The notes under the pieces: generated by a model
Told to the model about the DNA's origin: nothing
The model's database searches: none
The model's input: the letters and a program-made list of their open reading frames with translations, nothing else
Translations under genes and position numbers: made by a program
In this document: positions 1 through 7,078 of the stretch, piece by piece
How the letters are laid out: each line of letters opens with the position of its first letter
Position numbering within the stretch: position 1 is the first letter of the stretch
Source: Deltaproteobacteria bacterium
GTDB lineage: Bacteria; Desulfobacterota; DSM-4660; Desulfatiglandales; HGW-15
Reading direction: 5' to 3'
Assembly (NCBI GenBank): GCA_019308525.1
Contig: JAFDIC010000037.1
Location: forward strand, 1-16,155
Length of the DNA: 16,155 nt

Positions 1-1
1 A

Positions 2-31
2 TTTGAAAAGGCTATGGATGTCAAGATCTAG
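2..31 (+). CDS. possible 3' end of an upstream gene (partial)
   Basis: Frame 2 reads FEKAMDVKI followed by TAG at 29-31. It could be the last nine codons of a gene that begins left of the window. Nine codons are too few to identify a product, and another frame stays open to about position 91, so the assignment is weak. No terminator-like hairpin follows. Confidence 0.2.
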   Translation, partial: FEKAMDVKI

Positions 32-109
32 TGGGGGGAAGCACTGTGAACGTGAACAGGTCATGTCTCCGATTGGCTTTTGATTGATGTTGCAATAAGA
101 AAACGGATT

Positions 110-235
110 ATGTCCAGATCATTGAGAATAGAGTCCCCTGGAGCTTGGTATCATGTAACGAATCGTGGAAGGCGTAAGGAGGAGATTTTTACTGAAGCAG
201 GGCCTAATAAGAGGATACAAGGAATATCTGGGTGA
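110..235 (+). pseudogene. remnant of REP-associated tyrosine transposase (RAYT, Y1/IS200-like family)
   Basis: ATG at 110 opens a 41-codon frame. It starts MSRSLRIESPGAWYHVTNRG and continues RRKEEIF, then loses likeness to the family and stops at TGA 233-235. The pattern 'RPLRIE-PGA-YHV-NRG-R-EEIF' is the strongly conserved N-terminus of RAYT proteins, which move or maintain REP-type palindromes and are normally about 180-320 residues long. Here only about 27 residues are recognisable. The HxH (HUH-type) motif and the catalytic tyrosine are absent, so the copy must be dead. It lies directly upstream of the aminotransferase leader, which suggests an old insertion followed by deletion. No flanking palindromic repeat was found. 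The match to the N-terminus is clear by eye, but no alignment was run. Confidence 0.72.
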
Positions 236-330
236 CCCCTTTTCCCTTGACTGGTCGGGTTCGTTTGCCTATAGTCTCCACCCAGCGAGAGAACTTCTCA
301 AACTCGCGAAAGGAGGGCATTGCCGGGGAC

Positions 331-1590
331 ATGGAAAAACTCAATCTTGAGAAGAGCCTGAAGCTTTTTGAAGAGGCAAAGCGCTTGATCCCGGGCGGGG
401 TAGGTGGAGCGAGACGGCCTTACAATTTTGTGCCTGGAGAATACCCGGTCTTTCTTGAATCGGGAAAAGGAGGAAGGATAGTCGATGTTGACGGAAACGA
501 GTACATCGACTTTCTCTGTGGCTTTGGCCCGATCATGCTGGGATACAGGGAGCAGGAAGTTGATGAGGTGGTGATCAGGCAGATCAAAGACAGGGGTTTC
601 TGTTTTACCCTGACTCAGCCCTTCCAGAACCAACTGGCTGAAAAACTGAATGAACTCATCCCCTGTTCTGAGATGTGCTCTTTTGGTAAGACAGGCTCGG
701 ACGGAACCACGGCCAGTATCCGCATTGCCAGGGGATATACGGGCAGGATCAAGGTCATGCGTTGCGGCTACCACGGGTGGCATGACTGGTGCGTTGAAGT
801 GAAAGGGGGCATACCTGAAAAGCTTTACGAAGACGTACATGAATTCCGGTACAATGACCTGGATCAGCTGGAAGACCTGATGAAAAAGTACGGTGATGAG
901 ACGGCTGCAATAATTCTGACCCCATTCGGACATCCTCTCCATGAAAGATTGCAGGAACCCGCGCCGGGCTTTCTTGAAGGGGTGAGGGAGGTGGCCACAA
1001 GGTACGGCGCCGTGCTGATCTACGACGAGATCCGCACGGGCTTCAGGCTCAGTATGGGAGGGGCCCAGGAGTATTATGGAGTCGCCCCGGACCTGGCGGT
1101 CTTCGGAAAGGGCATGGCCAACGGGTATGCCATAAGCGCTGTTACCGGAAGAAGGGAAATCATGAGTGTCGCAGAACAGGAGGTATTCATCTCTTCAACC
1201 TTTTTCCCGAATAGTACAGGCTATGTTGCAGCTTTGAAAACAATCGAGATCCTGGAGCGGGAAAAGGTCATTGAAAAGATTTGGGAAATGGGAAACCGGT
1301 TTCTCGAAAGGCTAGGCAATGTTCTTAACAAATACGATGTCGGGGCAGAGCTGAGCGGGATAGGTCCCATGTTCTTTGTCATCTTCAAGAGGGATAGGCA
1401 CGGGACATACAAGGTCAGGCGTAAGGACTTCTACACGCAGCTTATCCGCAGGGGCATCTTCTTACACCCGCACCACCACGGATACATATGTTACAGGCAT
1501 ACCGAAGAGGAACTCGAGAGAGCGATTGAAGCCGTAGATCAAGCCCTGGCCTATGTGAATGAAAAACATGGTGCTCTCGAAGAGGGTTGA
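331..1590 (+). CDS. class III PLP-dependent aminotransferase, glutamate-1-semialdehyde aminomutase-like
   Basis: The product is 419 residues, the usual length for the HemL/class III fold. The start at 331 is chosen because AAAGGAGG (about 309-316) lies ahead of it and the protein then begins MEKLNLEKSLKLFEEAKRLI, like GSA aminomutases. An upstream in-frame ATG at 232 would add a non-conserved tail. Family features are PGGV near residues 21-24, the cofactor-phosphate region KTGSDGTTASIRIAR (120-134), YHGWHD (147-152), the pyridine-nitrogen Asp232 in YDEIRTGFR, and the PLP lysine Lys260 in FGKGMANGYA. The 28-residue Asp-to-Lys spacing is typical. Enzymes of this type move amino groups between an amino acid and an oxo-acid or aldehyde in the cytoplasm. 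No other haem-biosynthesis gene is near, so a catabolic or specialised transaminase is more likely than HemL itself. The substrate is unknown. The gene converges on the saccharopine-dehydrogenase-like gene, with 50 bases between the stop codons. Confidence 0.88.
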   Translation: MEKLNLEKSLKLFEEAKRLIPGGVGGARRPYNFVPGEYPVFLESGKGGRIVDVDGNEYIDFLCGFGPIMLGYREQEVDEVVIRQIKDRGFCFTLTQPFQNQLAEKLNELIPCSEMCSFGKTGSDGTTASIRIARGYTGRIKVMRCGYHGWHDWCVEVKGGIPEKLYEDVHEFRYNDLDQLEDLMKKYGDETAAIILTPFGHPLHERLQEPAPGFLEGVREVATRYGAVLIYDEIRTGFRLSMGGAQEYYGVAPDLAVFGKGMANGYAISAVTGRREIMSVAEQEVFISSTFFPNSTGYVAALKTIEILEREKVIEKIWEMGNRFLERLGNVLNKYDVGAELSGIGPMFFVIFKRDRHGTYKVRRKDFYTQLIRRGIFLHPHHHGYICYRHTEEELERAIEAVDQALAYVNEKHGALEEG

Positions 1591-1640
1591 TGCGGCGAGA
1601 AACTTGTACAGGTGAATTCCAGCAGGAGAGTATAGATCTG

Positions 1641-2798
1641 CTAAACCGAGAGCATGGAAGTGATGGTTTCCGTCTGGTATATCCTCGCTCCCCTGCCCAG
1701 GAGCGCTGCCAAGTACTTCTCAGGATCCATACAACCTTCCGGAGCAGCCACGCCTTTTACGGTGACATCACCTGATGAAAGCATCAAGGCAGCGATCGAG
1801 GCGGCGATCCCGGTGCCCGGTGCAGTCCTGCCCACTATGTCCGAGGTGTAGGTGACCTGTTTTCCGTCTCTTTCCCCTTTTACAATGACTTTCATGCCCG
1901 ATGCCTTGGGTCCGGGATCTCTATTCTGAGGGATGTTCCTCCAGAGTTGGAGCGTCAGGTCATAGGGCGCCACCTTTGCGCCTTTGACCTCTATGGGCTC
2001 GCTGCTGAGGAAGCCTGTTTCCTTCTGTTCTTGGATAAGGTGGTCCACCCATTCGGGCACCATCGCGCCTTTGATAACCACGGTCCTGACGCCTTGTATG
2101 TACCGCGGCATGGTAAGGGGCTGAGGGTGCCCGACGTAGCGTACCGGGCAATTGCCAAGGGGTTCCAGAAACTTTACGGTCTCTTCTCCCGTGCCGGCCT
2201 CCACGTAGTCCAGGCGGCCGTCAAGATATTGCGGGACAGTTCCCGTGTTCATATGGAGGCTGTGGTCCCAGGCCGCACCGGAGGTTGCGCCTTCCTCAAG
2301 GTCCGCGATACTTACGACCCAGAACAGGGCGATCTCGTCAACGCGGTCCAGGCGACTTGCATGATACTTGGCTATTAGGTTGTTCGTGCCGGGATCCGAT
2401 CCCATCCCCGTCAAGATGGTTATGCCGGCTTTCTCGGCCAGTTTCTGGATTTCAGGGACAAAGAGGTTTTCCACGGTCTTGTATTCATCTGAAATATCCA
2501 CGTAATTGACCTTTGCCTCGATGGCGGCCCTGGACACGGAGACCCCTGTCTTGTGGAACGGTCCTGCACAGTTGATGACCACATTAACATCCTTGAGGGC
2601 CTTTACCAGGGCATCGTGATCATTCACGTCGATCTTGCTCACAGAGATCTTTTCGCTGGCCCGCAGTTTTTCATGCAATCTGCCCGGATCCGTGACTATA
2701 TCGCCCAAGACCACTTTGGTTACCTGTTCCTGTTTGATGAGATCCCGGGCTGCCGCCTGGCCCATAGCCCCTGTTCCACCTACTATTAATGCCTTCAT
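1641..2798 (-). CDS. saccharopine dehydrogenase-family NAD(P)-binding oxidoreductase
   Basis: The product is 385 residues. It begins MKALIVGGTGAMG, a Rossmann nucleotide-binding fingerprint at residues 7-13. Other family marks are VINCAGPF (74-81), NYVDISDE (98-105) and GMGSDPGTNN (131-140), where a conserved Gly-Asn patch shapes the active site. Relatives include saccharopine reductase/dehydrogenase, lysine 6-dehydrogenase and carboxynorspermidine synthase, all acting at C-N bonds of amino acids. The exact substrate cannot be read from the sequence. The start at 2798 is preferred over the longer frame beginning at 2891 because GGAG lies about 9 bases upstream and because a good promoter (2863-2891) overlaps the extra 31 codons. 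The gene diverges from the LIV-type transporter and converges on the aminotransferase. All three could serve one amino-acid pathway (inference). It is probably a soluble cytoplasmic enzyme. Confidence 0.85.
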   Translation of the reverse strand: MKALIVGGTGAMGQAAARDLIKQEQVTKVVLGDIVTDPGRLHEKLRASEKISVSKIDVNDHDALVKALKDVNVVINCAGPFHKTGVSVSRAAIEAKVNYVDISDEYKTVENLFVPEIQKLAEKAGITILTGMGSDPGTNNLIAKYHASRLDRVDEIALFWVVSIADLEEGATSGAAWDHSLHMNTGTVPQYLDGRLDYVEAGTGEETVKFLEPLGNCPVRYVGHPQPLTMPRYIQGVRTVVIKGAMVPEWVDHLIQEQKETGFLSSEPIEVKGAKVAPYDLTLQLWRNIPQNRDPGPKASGMKVIVKGERDGKQVTYTSDIVGRTAPGTGIAASIAALMLSSGDVTVKGVAAPEGCMDPEKYLAALLGRGARIYQTETITSMLSV

Positions 2799-2862
2799 TT
2801 GAGTTCTCCGCTCAGGCTTAACATTGATAGTTTCGTAAAGCCCTTCGTATTTTCGGGGTAAG

Positions 2863-2891
2863 AGCATATGAGAGTCCCTGCGAGCTGTCAA
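2863..2891 (-). promoter_or_regulatory. sigma-70-type promoter for the saccharopine-dehydrogenase-like gene
   Basis: On the minus strand a perfect -35 box, TTGACA (2891-2886), is followed by a 17-base spacer and TATGCT (2868-2863) as the -10 box. Transcription would begin near 2856 and leave a leader of roughly 57 bases before the ATG at 2798. Its position also argues that the coding region starts at 2798. Confidence 0.55.
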
Positions 2892-2947
2892 GAAAAAAGG
2901 GGTTGAACGAGATCCCCGAAATCTACCCTCATTCCTTATAAATCACA

Positions 2948-2974
2948 TTGACAACATATTAGGCAAAATATAAA
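2948..2974 (+). promoter_or_regulatory. candidate promoter of the LIV-type transporter operon
   Basis: TTGACA at 2948-2953 is a perfect -35 box. TATAAA at 2969-2974 is the best -10 match, but the spacer is only 15 bases. A 17-base spacer would give TAAAAG (2971-2976). The leader to the ATG at 3147 would be about 165 bases and would include the two inverted repeats at 3001-3014 and 3023-3034. Confidence 0.42.
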
Positions 2975-3022
2975 AGATTCAGGTCGTTTATGATTCCTCG
3001 TTCTCTACCGAGAAACAGCGTT

Positions 3023-3034
3023 GTCTCCTGAGAC
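3023..3034. promoter_or_regulatory. perfect 12-bp palindrome, possible operator or leader hairpin
   Basis: GTCTC-CT-GAGAC is a perfect inverted repeat 50 bases downstream of the transporter's candidate -10 box. It could be a repressor site, or a short hairpin in the leader next to the TTCTC/GAGAA repeat at 3001-3014. No regulator family can be assigned. Confidence 0.3.
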
Positions 3035-3146
3035 CAAAGGAAGGTTTTGTATCACCTAGGGCTCTATCACTGATCTAAGTAGCTGTTCGGCGATGAGAAG
3101 GCCAAAAGTCACAATTAACTCACCTCAAACTCACAGGAGGATAGAC

Positions 3147-4388
3147 ATGAAGAAAGGCACAAGGAATAGTTTGGGTTTTCTGGTCCTGACGGCGACCCTG
3201 GTCCTGAGCATGGTCCTGTTGCCCGTCTGGGGCACGGCCCTGGCAGCGAAGAAAGTGAAAATAGGGATCCTGGGCCCTTTACAGCAGCGGCCCGGGAAGG
3301 CGCTGAAACAGGGCGCAATTCTGGCGGCGGACGAGATCAATGCTCAAGGCGGTATCCTGGGAAAAGAGATAGAGCTTGCCTTTGCTGACGAGGAATTCAC
3401 CCCGGAGAAGGGGATAACGGCTCTCAAGAAGCTGGCCCTGAAAGACAGGGTCCAGGTGCTCGCCGGTGGTTTTACCAGCGGGGTTACCTTGGCGCAAATG
3501 CCTTTCTTTTCCAGGTACAACCTGATCTATCTGGGCGTAGGGTCTGCTTCATCGACTCTCACGGAGATGGTAAAGAAAGACTACGAGAAGTATAAGTACT
3601 ACTTCCGGGTGGGTATCCTGAAAGACCAGTTGCTGGCCTTTGACATGGGAAACTTCATGGTCAATTTCTTCGGAAAGAAACACGGGGTTACAAAGGTCGC
3701 CATCCTGGCGGAAAAGGCCAAGTGGACAGAGGGGCTGGGCGGTTTTCTGACCATGTTTTTCAAGAAGAACGGGATGGAAGTGGTCATGGCGGAATTCTTT
3801 GAGATGAAGACGACCGACTTTTCTCCCATTTTCTCCAAGGTCAAGAAGAGTGGAGCAGAGCTGGTTGTCGAGATGCATTCCCATGTCTCAGAAATCTTTA
3901 TCAAACAATACTATGATCAGAGGGTCCCACTGCCCATTGGTGGCATTGCCCTGGCATCCCAATCATCTGATTTTTGGGAGCGGTCAGGGGGCAAGTGCGT
4001 GGGCGAGATCACCTCCAATTTTATCTATCGTATTCCTATTTCTCCTAAGACCATTCCTTTCTGGGATGCTTATGTCAAGCGCTGGGGGGAAGACCCCCTG
4101 GTCACTGCCACGGGGGCCTACGATGCCCTGTATGTATACAAGGACGCCGTGGAGCGGGCCGGAACATTTGAAACACAAGAGGTTATTCCTGCGCTGGAAA
4201 AGACAAACATGGTGGCCGCCCTTGGGAGGATCGCCTTTGAAGAGGGCCATGAACTGAAGTACGGCCCCGACTATGTTGCCATCAACTGGGCTCAGTGGCA
4301 GGAGGGAGGCAAGATCGTAATCCTTTACCCGGAGAGCAGGGCCACAGGCAAAGAGGTGTTCCCGGAATGGGTCAAACTTCCCAGGTAA
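3147..4388 (+). CDS. LIV-type ABC transporter, periplasmic substrate-binding protein
   Basis: The product is 413 residues with a type I periplasmic binding fold (LivK/LivJ, Peripla_BP_6). The start at 3147 follows CAGGAGG by 6 bases. It gives a clean Sec signal peptide: MKKGTR, a hydrophobic stretch at residues 8-29, and a cleavage site after Ala33 or Ala34 (TALAA). The mature part begins KKVKIGILGPL, as in leucine/isoleucine/valine-binding proteins, and continues with the helix QGAILAADEINAQGGILGKEIEL. The protein captures a small ligand in the periplasm and hands it to the two permeases encoded next. Homologues bind branched-chain or aromatic amino acids, amides, or aromatic and other carboxylates, so the ligand cannot be called here. 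It is the first gene of a five-gene operon. A GC-rich hairpin in the 81-base gap that follows may let it be expressed more strongly than the membrane genes. Confidence 0.92.
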   Translation: MKKGTRNSLGFLVLTATLVLSMVLLPVWGTALAAKKVKIGILGPLQQRPGKALKQGAILAADEINAQGGILGKEIELAFADEEFTPEKGITALKKLALKDRVQVLAGGFTSGVTLAQMPFFSRYNLIYLGVGSASSTLTEMVKKDYEKYKYYFRVGILKDQLLAFDMGNFMVNFFGKKHGVTKVAILAEKAKWTEGLGGFLTMFFKKNGMEVVMAEFFEMKTTDFSPIFSKVKKSGAELVVEMHSHVSEIFIKQYYDQRVPLPIGGIALASQSSDFWERSGGKCVGEITSNFIYRIPISPKTIPFWDAYVKRWGEDPLVTATGAYDALYVYKDAVERAGTFETQEVIPALEKTNMVAALGRIAFEEGHELKYGPDYVAINWAQWQEGGKIVILYPESRATGKEVFPEWVKLPR

Positions 4389-4434
4389 CTCGTTGGTTTC
4401 CTGAGAGAGCGCTGGATTTTAGCCGGTGAACAAT

Positions 4435-4447
4435 GCCGGATGCCGGC
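4435..4447 (+). promoter_or_regulatory. intergenic hairpin between binding-protein and permease genes
   Basis: GCCGG-ATG-CCGGC forms a perfect 5-bp GC stem with a 3-base loop, just upstream of the permease ribosome binding site (AGAGAGGA, 4453-4460). There is no T-run, so it is not a full terminator. Such hairpins after binding-protein genes often stabilise the upstream mRNA or attenuate transcription into the permease genes. That role is inferred. Confidence 0.4.
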
Positions 4448-4469
4448 GGTCCAGAGAGGATTTCTTTAA

Positions 4470-5330
4470 GTGATAGCCCTTGAAATATTGATCTACGGGG
4501 CCGTGCTGAGTGGGATCTACGCCCTGTTGGCAGTCGGCTTTGCACTCATCTTTGGGGTGGCGCGAGTCGTCAATCTCACCCACGGCGCCTTTTACATGCT
4601 GGGGGCCTACACAACCTATGCCCTGTCGGTGTATACAGGGCTTCCCATGATCCTTTGTATCCTCTTGGGCATGGCAGTAGTCTTCGTTCTTGCCCTCCTC
4701 CTGGACCGCCTCGTGATCGAGCCGATCCGCTCATCCATGATAAACGTGCTGATAACGACACTGGCCCTTTCCCTTTTTGCGGATCAGGCGATCCTGCAAA
4801 TATTCGGCCCGGTCAATAGGAACATACCAGCTCTGCTTGAAGGGAGAATAACGATCCTTGGCGTGGACATTGCGGGCCAGCGCTTGCTTTCACTGATTAT
4901 TTCATGCGTTGTGATAGCTGCACTGTGGTGGATCATAACACGAACCAAAATGGGAAACGCCTTGATGGCAACGTCCCAGGATCCCGAAGCAGCTCAACTC
5001 ATGGGGATCGACACACGGAGGATGTTCATGATCACTATGGGCGTGGCGGCCATGATGGCTGCGCTGGCAGGCTCTATTGTAGGATCGTTCCTCACGGTGC
5101 AACCCCAGATGGGAATGCTCCCCCTGATAAAGGCCTTCACCATAGTAATCCTTGGTGGGCTCGGAAGTCTCGGGGGGAGTATAGTCGCCGCACTGTTGCT
5201 CGGCTATCTGGAGACCATGGTGGCCTATCTGGTTTCTTCAAACGCCACAGAGCTTGTGCCCCTGGTGGTAATCTTTCTCACCCTGGTCTTGCGACCTTCA
5301 GGGCTTTTCGGAAAACGCTTCGAAGTCTGA
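4470..5330 (+). CDS. livH: LIV-type ABC transporter permease, LivH family
   Basis: The product is 286 residues and begins at GTG 4470, which has AGAGAGGA 9 bases upstream. The N-terminus after the start, IALEILIYGAVLSGIYALLA, then VGFALIFGVARVVNLTHGAF, is the classic LivH opening. The protein is made of about eight hydrophobic helices. The late segment ILGGLGSLGGSIVAALLLGY is the conserved cytoplasmic coupling region that contacts the ATPase subunits. It forms one half of the inner-membrane channel with the LivM-type protein encoded 9 bases downstream. Length and motifs are normal for the family. Confidence 0.92.
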   Translation: MIALEILIYGAVLSGIYALLAVGFALIFGVARVVNLTHGAFYMLGAYTTYALSVYTGLPMILCILLGMAVVFVLALLLDRLVIEPIRSSMINVLITTLALSLFADQAILQIFGPVNRNIPALLEGRITILGVDIAGQRLLSLIISCVVIAALWWIITRTKMGNALMATSQDPEAAQLMGIDTRRMFMITMGVAAMMAALAGSIVGSFLTVQPQMGMLPLIKAFTIVILGGLGSLGGSIVAALLLGYLETMVAYLVSSNATELVPLVVIFLTLVLRPSGLFGKRFEV

Positions 5331-5339
5331 CAAAAGACA

Positions 5340-6311
5340 ATGAGATCACTGACCCACATGGCAAAGAGGTGCCTCTCGCAACCTTCCTACTACGTCACAT
5401 TTTTGCTTGTGGTCTTCTTGCTGGTGGTGCCTCTGGTCACAAGCGACTACTACTTTTTGAGCGTAATGGTCCTTGCCAACCTCTACGCCATGTTTGCGGC
5501 AAGCTGGGATATCCTCTCCGGGTACACGGGCAAAGAAAACTTCGGCCATGCCCTTTTTATCGGGGCAGGGGCGTACGGGGCCGCATACCTCAATCTCTAT
5601 CTAGGCGTCCCGCCACTGGTGAATCTCCTGTCGGGAGGACTGATCGGTGCACTTTTCGGTATCCTGATAGGTATCCCCTGCCTGCCGCTGAAAGGGCCAT
5701 ACCTGGCACTGGCGACCATGGCGGCGGCCGGTATCGCCGAGAGGCTTACCATGATACTATCGAGATATACCGGGGGCGAAGAGGGCCTCTACGGACTCGA
5801 ACCCATGACTTCAGGGCCCCTTGCAGATTACTACCTCTCGGTAGTCCTGCTCATCGCTTCCGTGCTTGTGTTGATGGGGATTGGGTATTCAAAGCTCGGC
5901 TTGATTCTACGATCTATTCGCGGAGATGAGGTGGCGTCAGAGGCATCAGGCATCAACACGACCCGGTACAAGTTATACGCCTTTGCGGTCAGCGCCTTTT
6001 TTGCAGGCCTGGGTGGTGCCTTCTATGCCCACTTTCAGATGTCTGCGGGTCCCTCTTACCTTTCTATCATTATGGGTGTAACGGTAATAATAATGTGCAT
6101 GGTAGGTGGGATGGGGACTATTATCGGGCCGGTTCTGGGCGCCTTTCTGCTGACGTTAATGAATGAATTGCTGAGGGCAATTGGAGACCTCAGGCTCCTC
6201 ATTTACACCACCCTGCTGGTTATGATAGTACTGTTTCTTCCCAGGGGAATCTTTGCCACACTCCTGGAACGATTGCCCAGGCTGGGTCACCCAGGAAAGG
6301 CTGCCAATTGA
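5340..6311 (+). CDS. livM: LIV-type ABC transporter permease, LivM family
   Basis: The product is 323 residues and is predicted to sit in the inner membrane with several helices. Family signatures are ANLYAMFAASWDILSGYTG, then the region around NFGHALFIGAGAYGAAYL, the loop SKLGLILRSIRGDEVASEASGI (written here without gaps in the family order), and the coupling segment VGGMGTIIGPVLGAFLL near the C-terminus, ending in FLPRGIF. It pairs with the LivH-type permease to form the channel. The start at ATG 5340 has no strong ribosome binding site of its own and is probably coupled to the end of the preceding gene, 9 bases away. ATG 5358 (MAKRCL) is a possible alternative. The stop codon overlaps the TTG start of the next gene. 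Confidence 0.9.
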   Translation: MRSLTHMAKRCLSQPSYYVTFLLVVFLLVVPLVTSDYYFLSVMVLANLYAMFAASWDILSGYTGKENFGHALFIGAGAYGAAYLNLYLGVPPLVNLLSGGLIGALFGILIGIPCLPLKGPYLALATMAAAGIAERLTMILSRYTGGEEGLYGLEPMTSGPLADYYLSVVLLIASVLVLMGIGYSKLGLILRSIRGDEVASEASGINTTRYKLYAFAVSAFFAGLGGAFYAHFQMSAGPSYLSIIMGVTVIIMCMVGGMGTIIGPVLGAFLLTLMNELLRAIGDLRLLIYTTLLVMIVLFLPRGIFATLLERLPRLGHPGKAAN

Positions 6312-7078
6312 CTGGAACCATGGAAAAGGGACTTTACCTTCGAGATGTGAGCAAGTGCTTCGGGGGACTCACGGCCCTTTGGGGTGTTTCCTTTTCGGTC
6401 CGGGATGGTGAAATCATGGGCATCATCGGGCCTAACGGGGCGGGAAAGACAACCCTTTTCAACGTCATTTCCGGGTTCCTCAAGCCTGACAAGGGAGAGA
6501 TCTTTTTCAGAGACATGGACCTGACGGAAATGAAGGCCCACCAGGTGGTCGATGTGGGGATCGCCCGTACCTTCCAGATCGTTCGGCCCTTCAAGGAGAT
6601 GACCGTATTTGAGAACACCATGGTGGCTGCCCTTTCTCCAAGGGCGAAGCGGAGCAATTCCAGGGGAGGGAAGCCGGAGTCGGTTGCCATGGAGGCCCTT
6701 GAAAGGGTGGGCCTGATTCACAGGAAAGACGACCCCGAGGAGGGACTCCCCCAGGGTGATCTTCGACGATTGGAACTGGCCAGGGCCTTGGCCACAAACC
6801 CGGAATTGATCATGCTGGACGAGCCCTTCTCGGGGCTGAGCCTGGGCGAGATGGAGGCCCTGGCCCATCTTGTTCAAGAACTTCACGCTGAGGGGCGCAC
6901 CCTCCTGATCATAGAGCACAAGCTCAAGATCTTGATGAGCCTGGTGCCAAGGGTCCTGGTGCTCGATTTCGGGAGACTGATTGCTGACGGGTCCCCCAGG
7001 GAGATCGCGGAAAACGAAAAGGTCATACAGGCATATCTGGGGAAGAAGGGGAGAGGCTTTGTCCATACTGGAAATTGA
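6308..7078 (+). CDS. livG: LIV-type ABC transporter ATP-binding protein, LivG family
   Basis: This cytoplasmic ATPase powers import together with the LivF-type subunit. The TTG start at 6308 overlaps the preceding TGA (TTGA) and has AGGAAAGG (6293-6300) at good distance, giving 256 residues. ATG 6320 is the alternative, but its spacing to that site is poor. Features in order are Walker A GPNGAGKTT (41-49), the LivG-type Q-loop region ARTFQIVRPF, a signature region reading LPQGDLRRLELARAL (from residue 147), Walker B IMLDEP with Asp171 and Glu172, and the switch histidine in LIIEHK. The signature differs from canonical LSGGQ, as it often does in LivG proteins, and here it ends in Asp rather than Gln. 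Its C-terminus ends QAYLGKKGRGFVHTGN, in the usual LivG place. Confidence 0.92.
   Translation: MTGTMEKGLYLRDVSKCFGGLTALWGVSFSVRDGEIMGIIGPNGAGKTTLFNVISGFLKPDKGEIFFRDMDLTEMKAHQVVDVGIARTFQIVRPFKEMTVFENTMVAALSPRAKRSNSRGGKPESVAMEALERVGLIHRKDDPEEGLPQGDLRRLELARALATNPELIMLDEPFSGLSLGEMEALAHLVQELHAEGRTLLIIEHKLKILMSLVPRVLVLDFGRLIADGSPREIAENEKVIQAYLGKKGRGFVHTGN

Larger units (their letters stand above)
2799..3146. promoter_or_regulatory. divergent intergenic region between the oxidoreductase gene and the LIV transporter
   Basis: This stretch of 348 bases has no convincing gene. It contains back-to-back promoter candidates, with minus-strand -35 at 2886-2891 and plus-strand -35 at 2948-2953. It also has a hairpin-forming TTCTC-TACC-GAGAA (3001-3014), a perfect 12-base palindrome GTCTCCTGAGAC (3023-3034), and the ribosome binding site CAGGAGG of the binding-protein gene (3134-3140). 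The arrangement would suit joint control of the two divergent units by one regulator. No regulator gene is present in the window. Confidence 0.5.

Noticed and set aside
1947..2378. 143-codon plus-strand open frame
   Set aside because: It is antisense to the saccharopine-dehydrogenase-like gene, which has a clear Rossmann fingerprint and its own promoter.
4904..5929. 341-codon open frame on the plus strand across the two permease genes
   Set aside because: It is out of frame with both permeases, has no hydrophobic helices, and is rich in Arg, His and Gly. The LivH and LivM frames explain the same bases.
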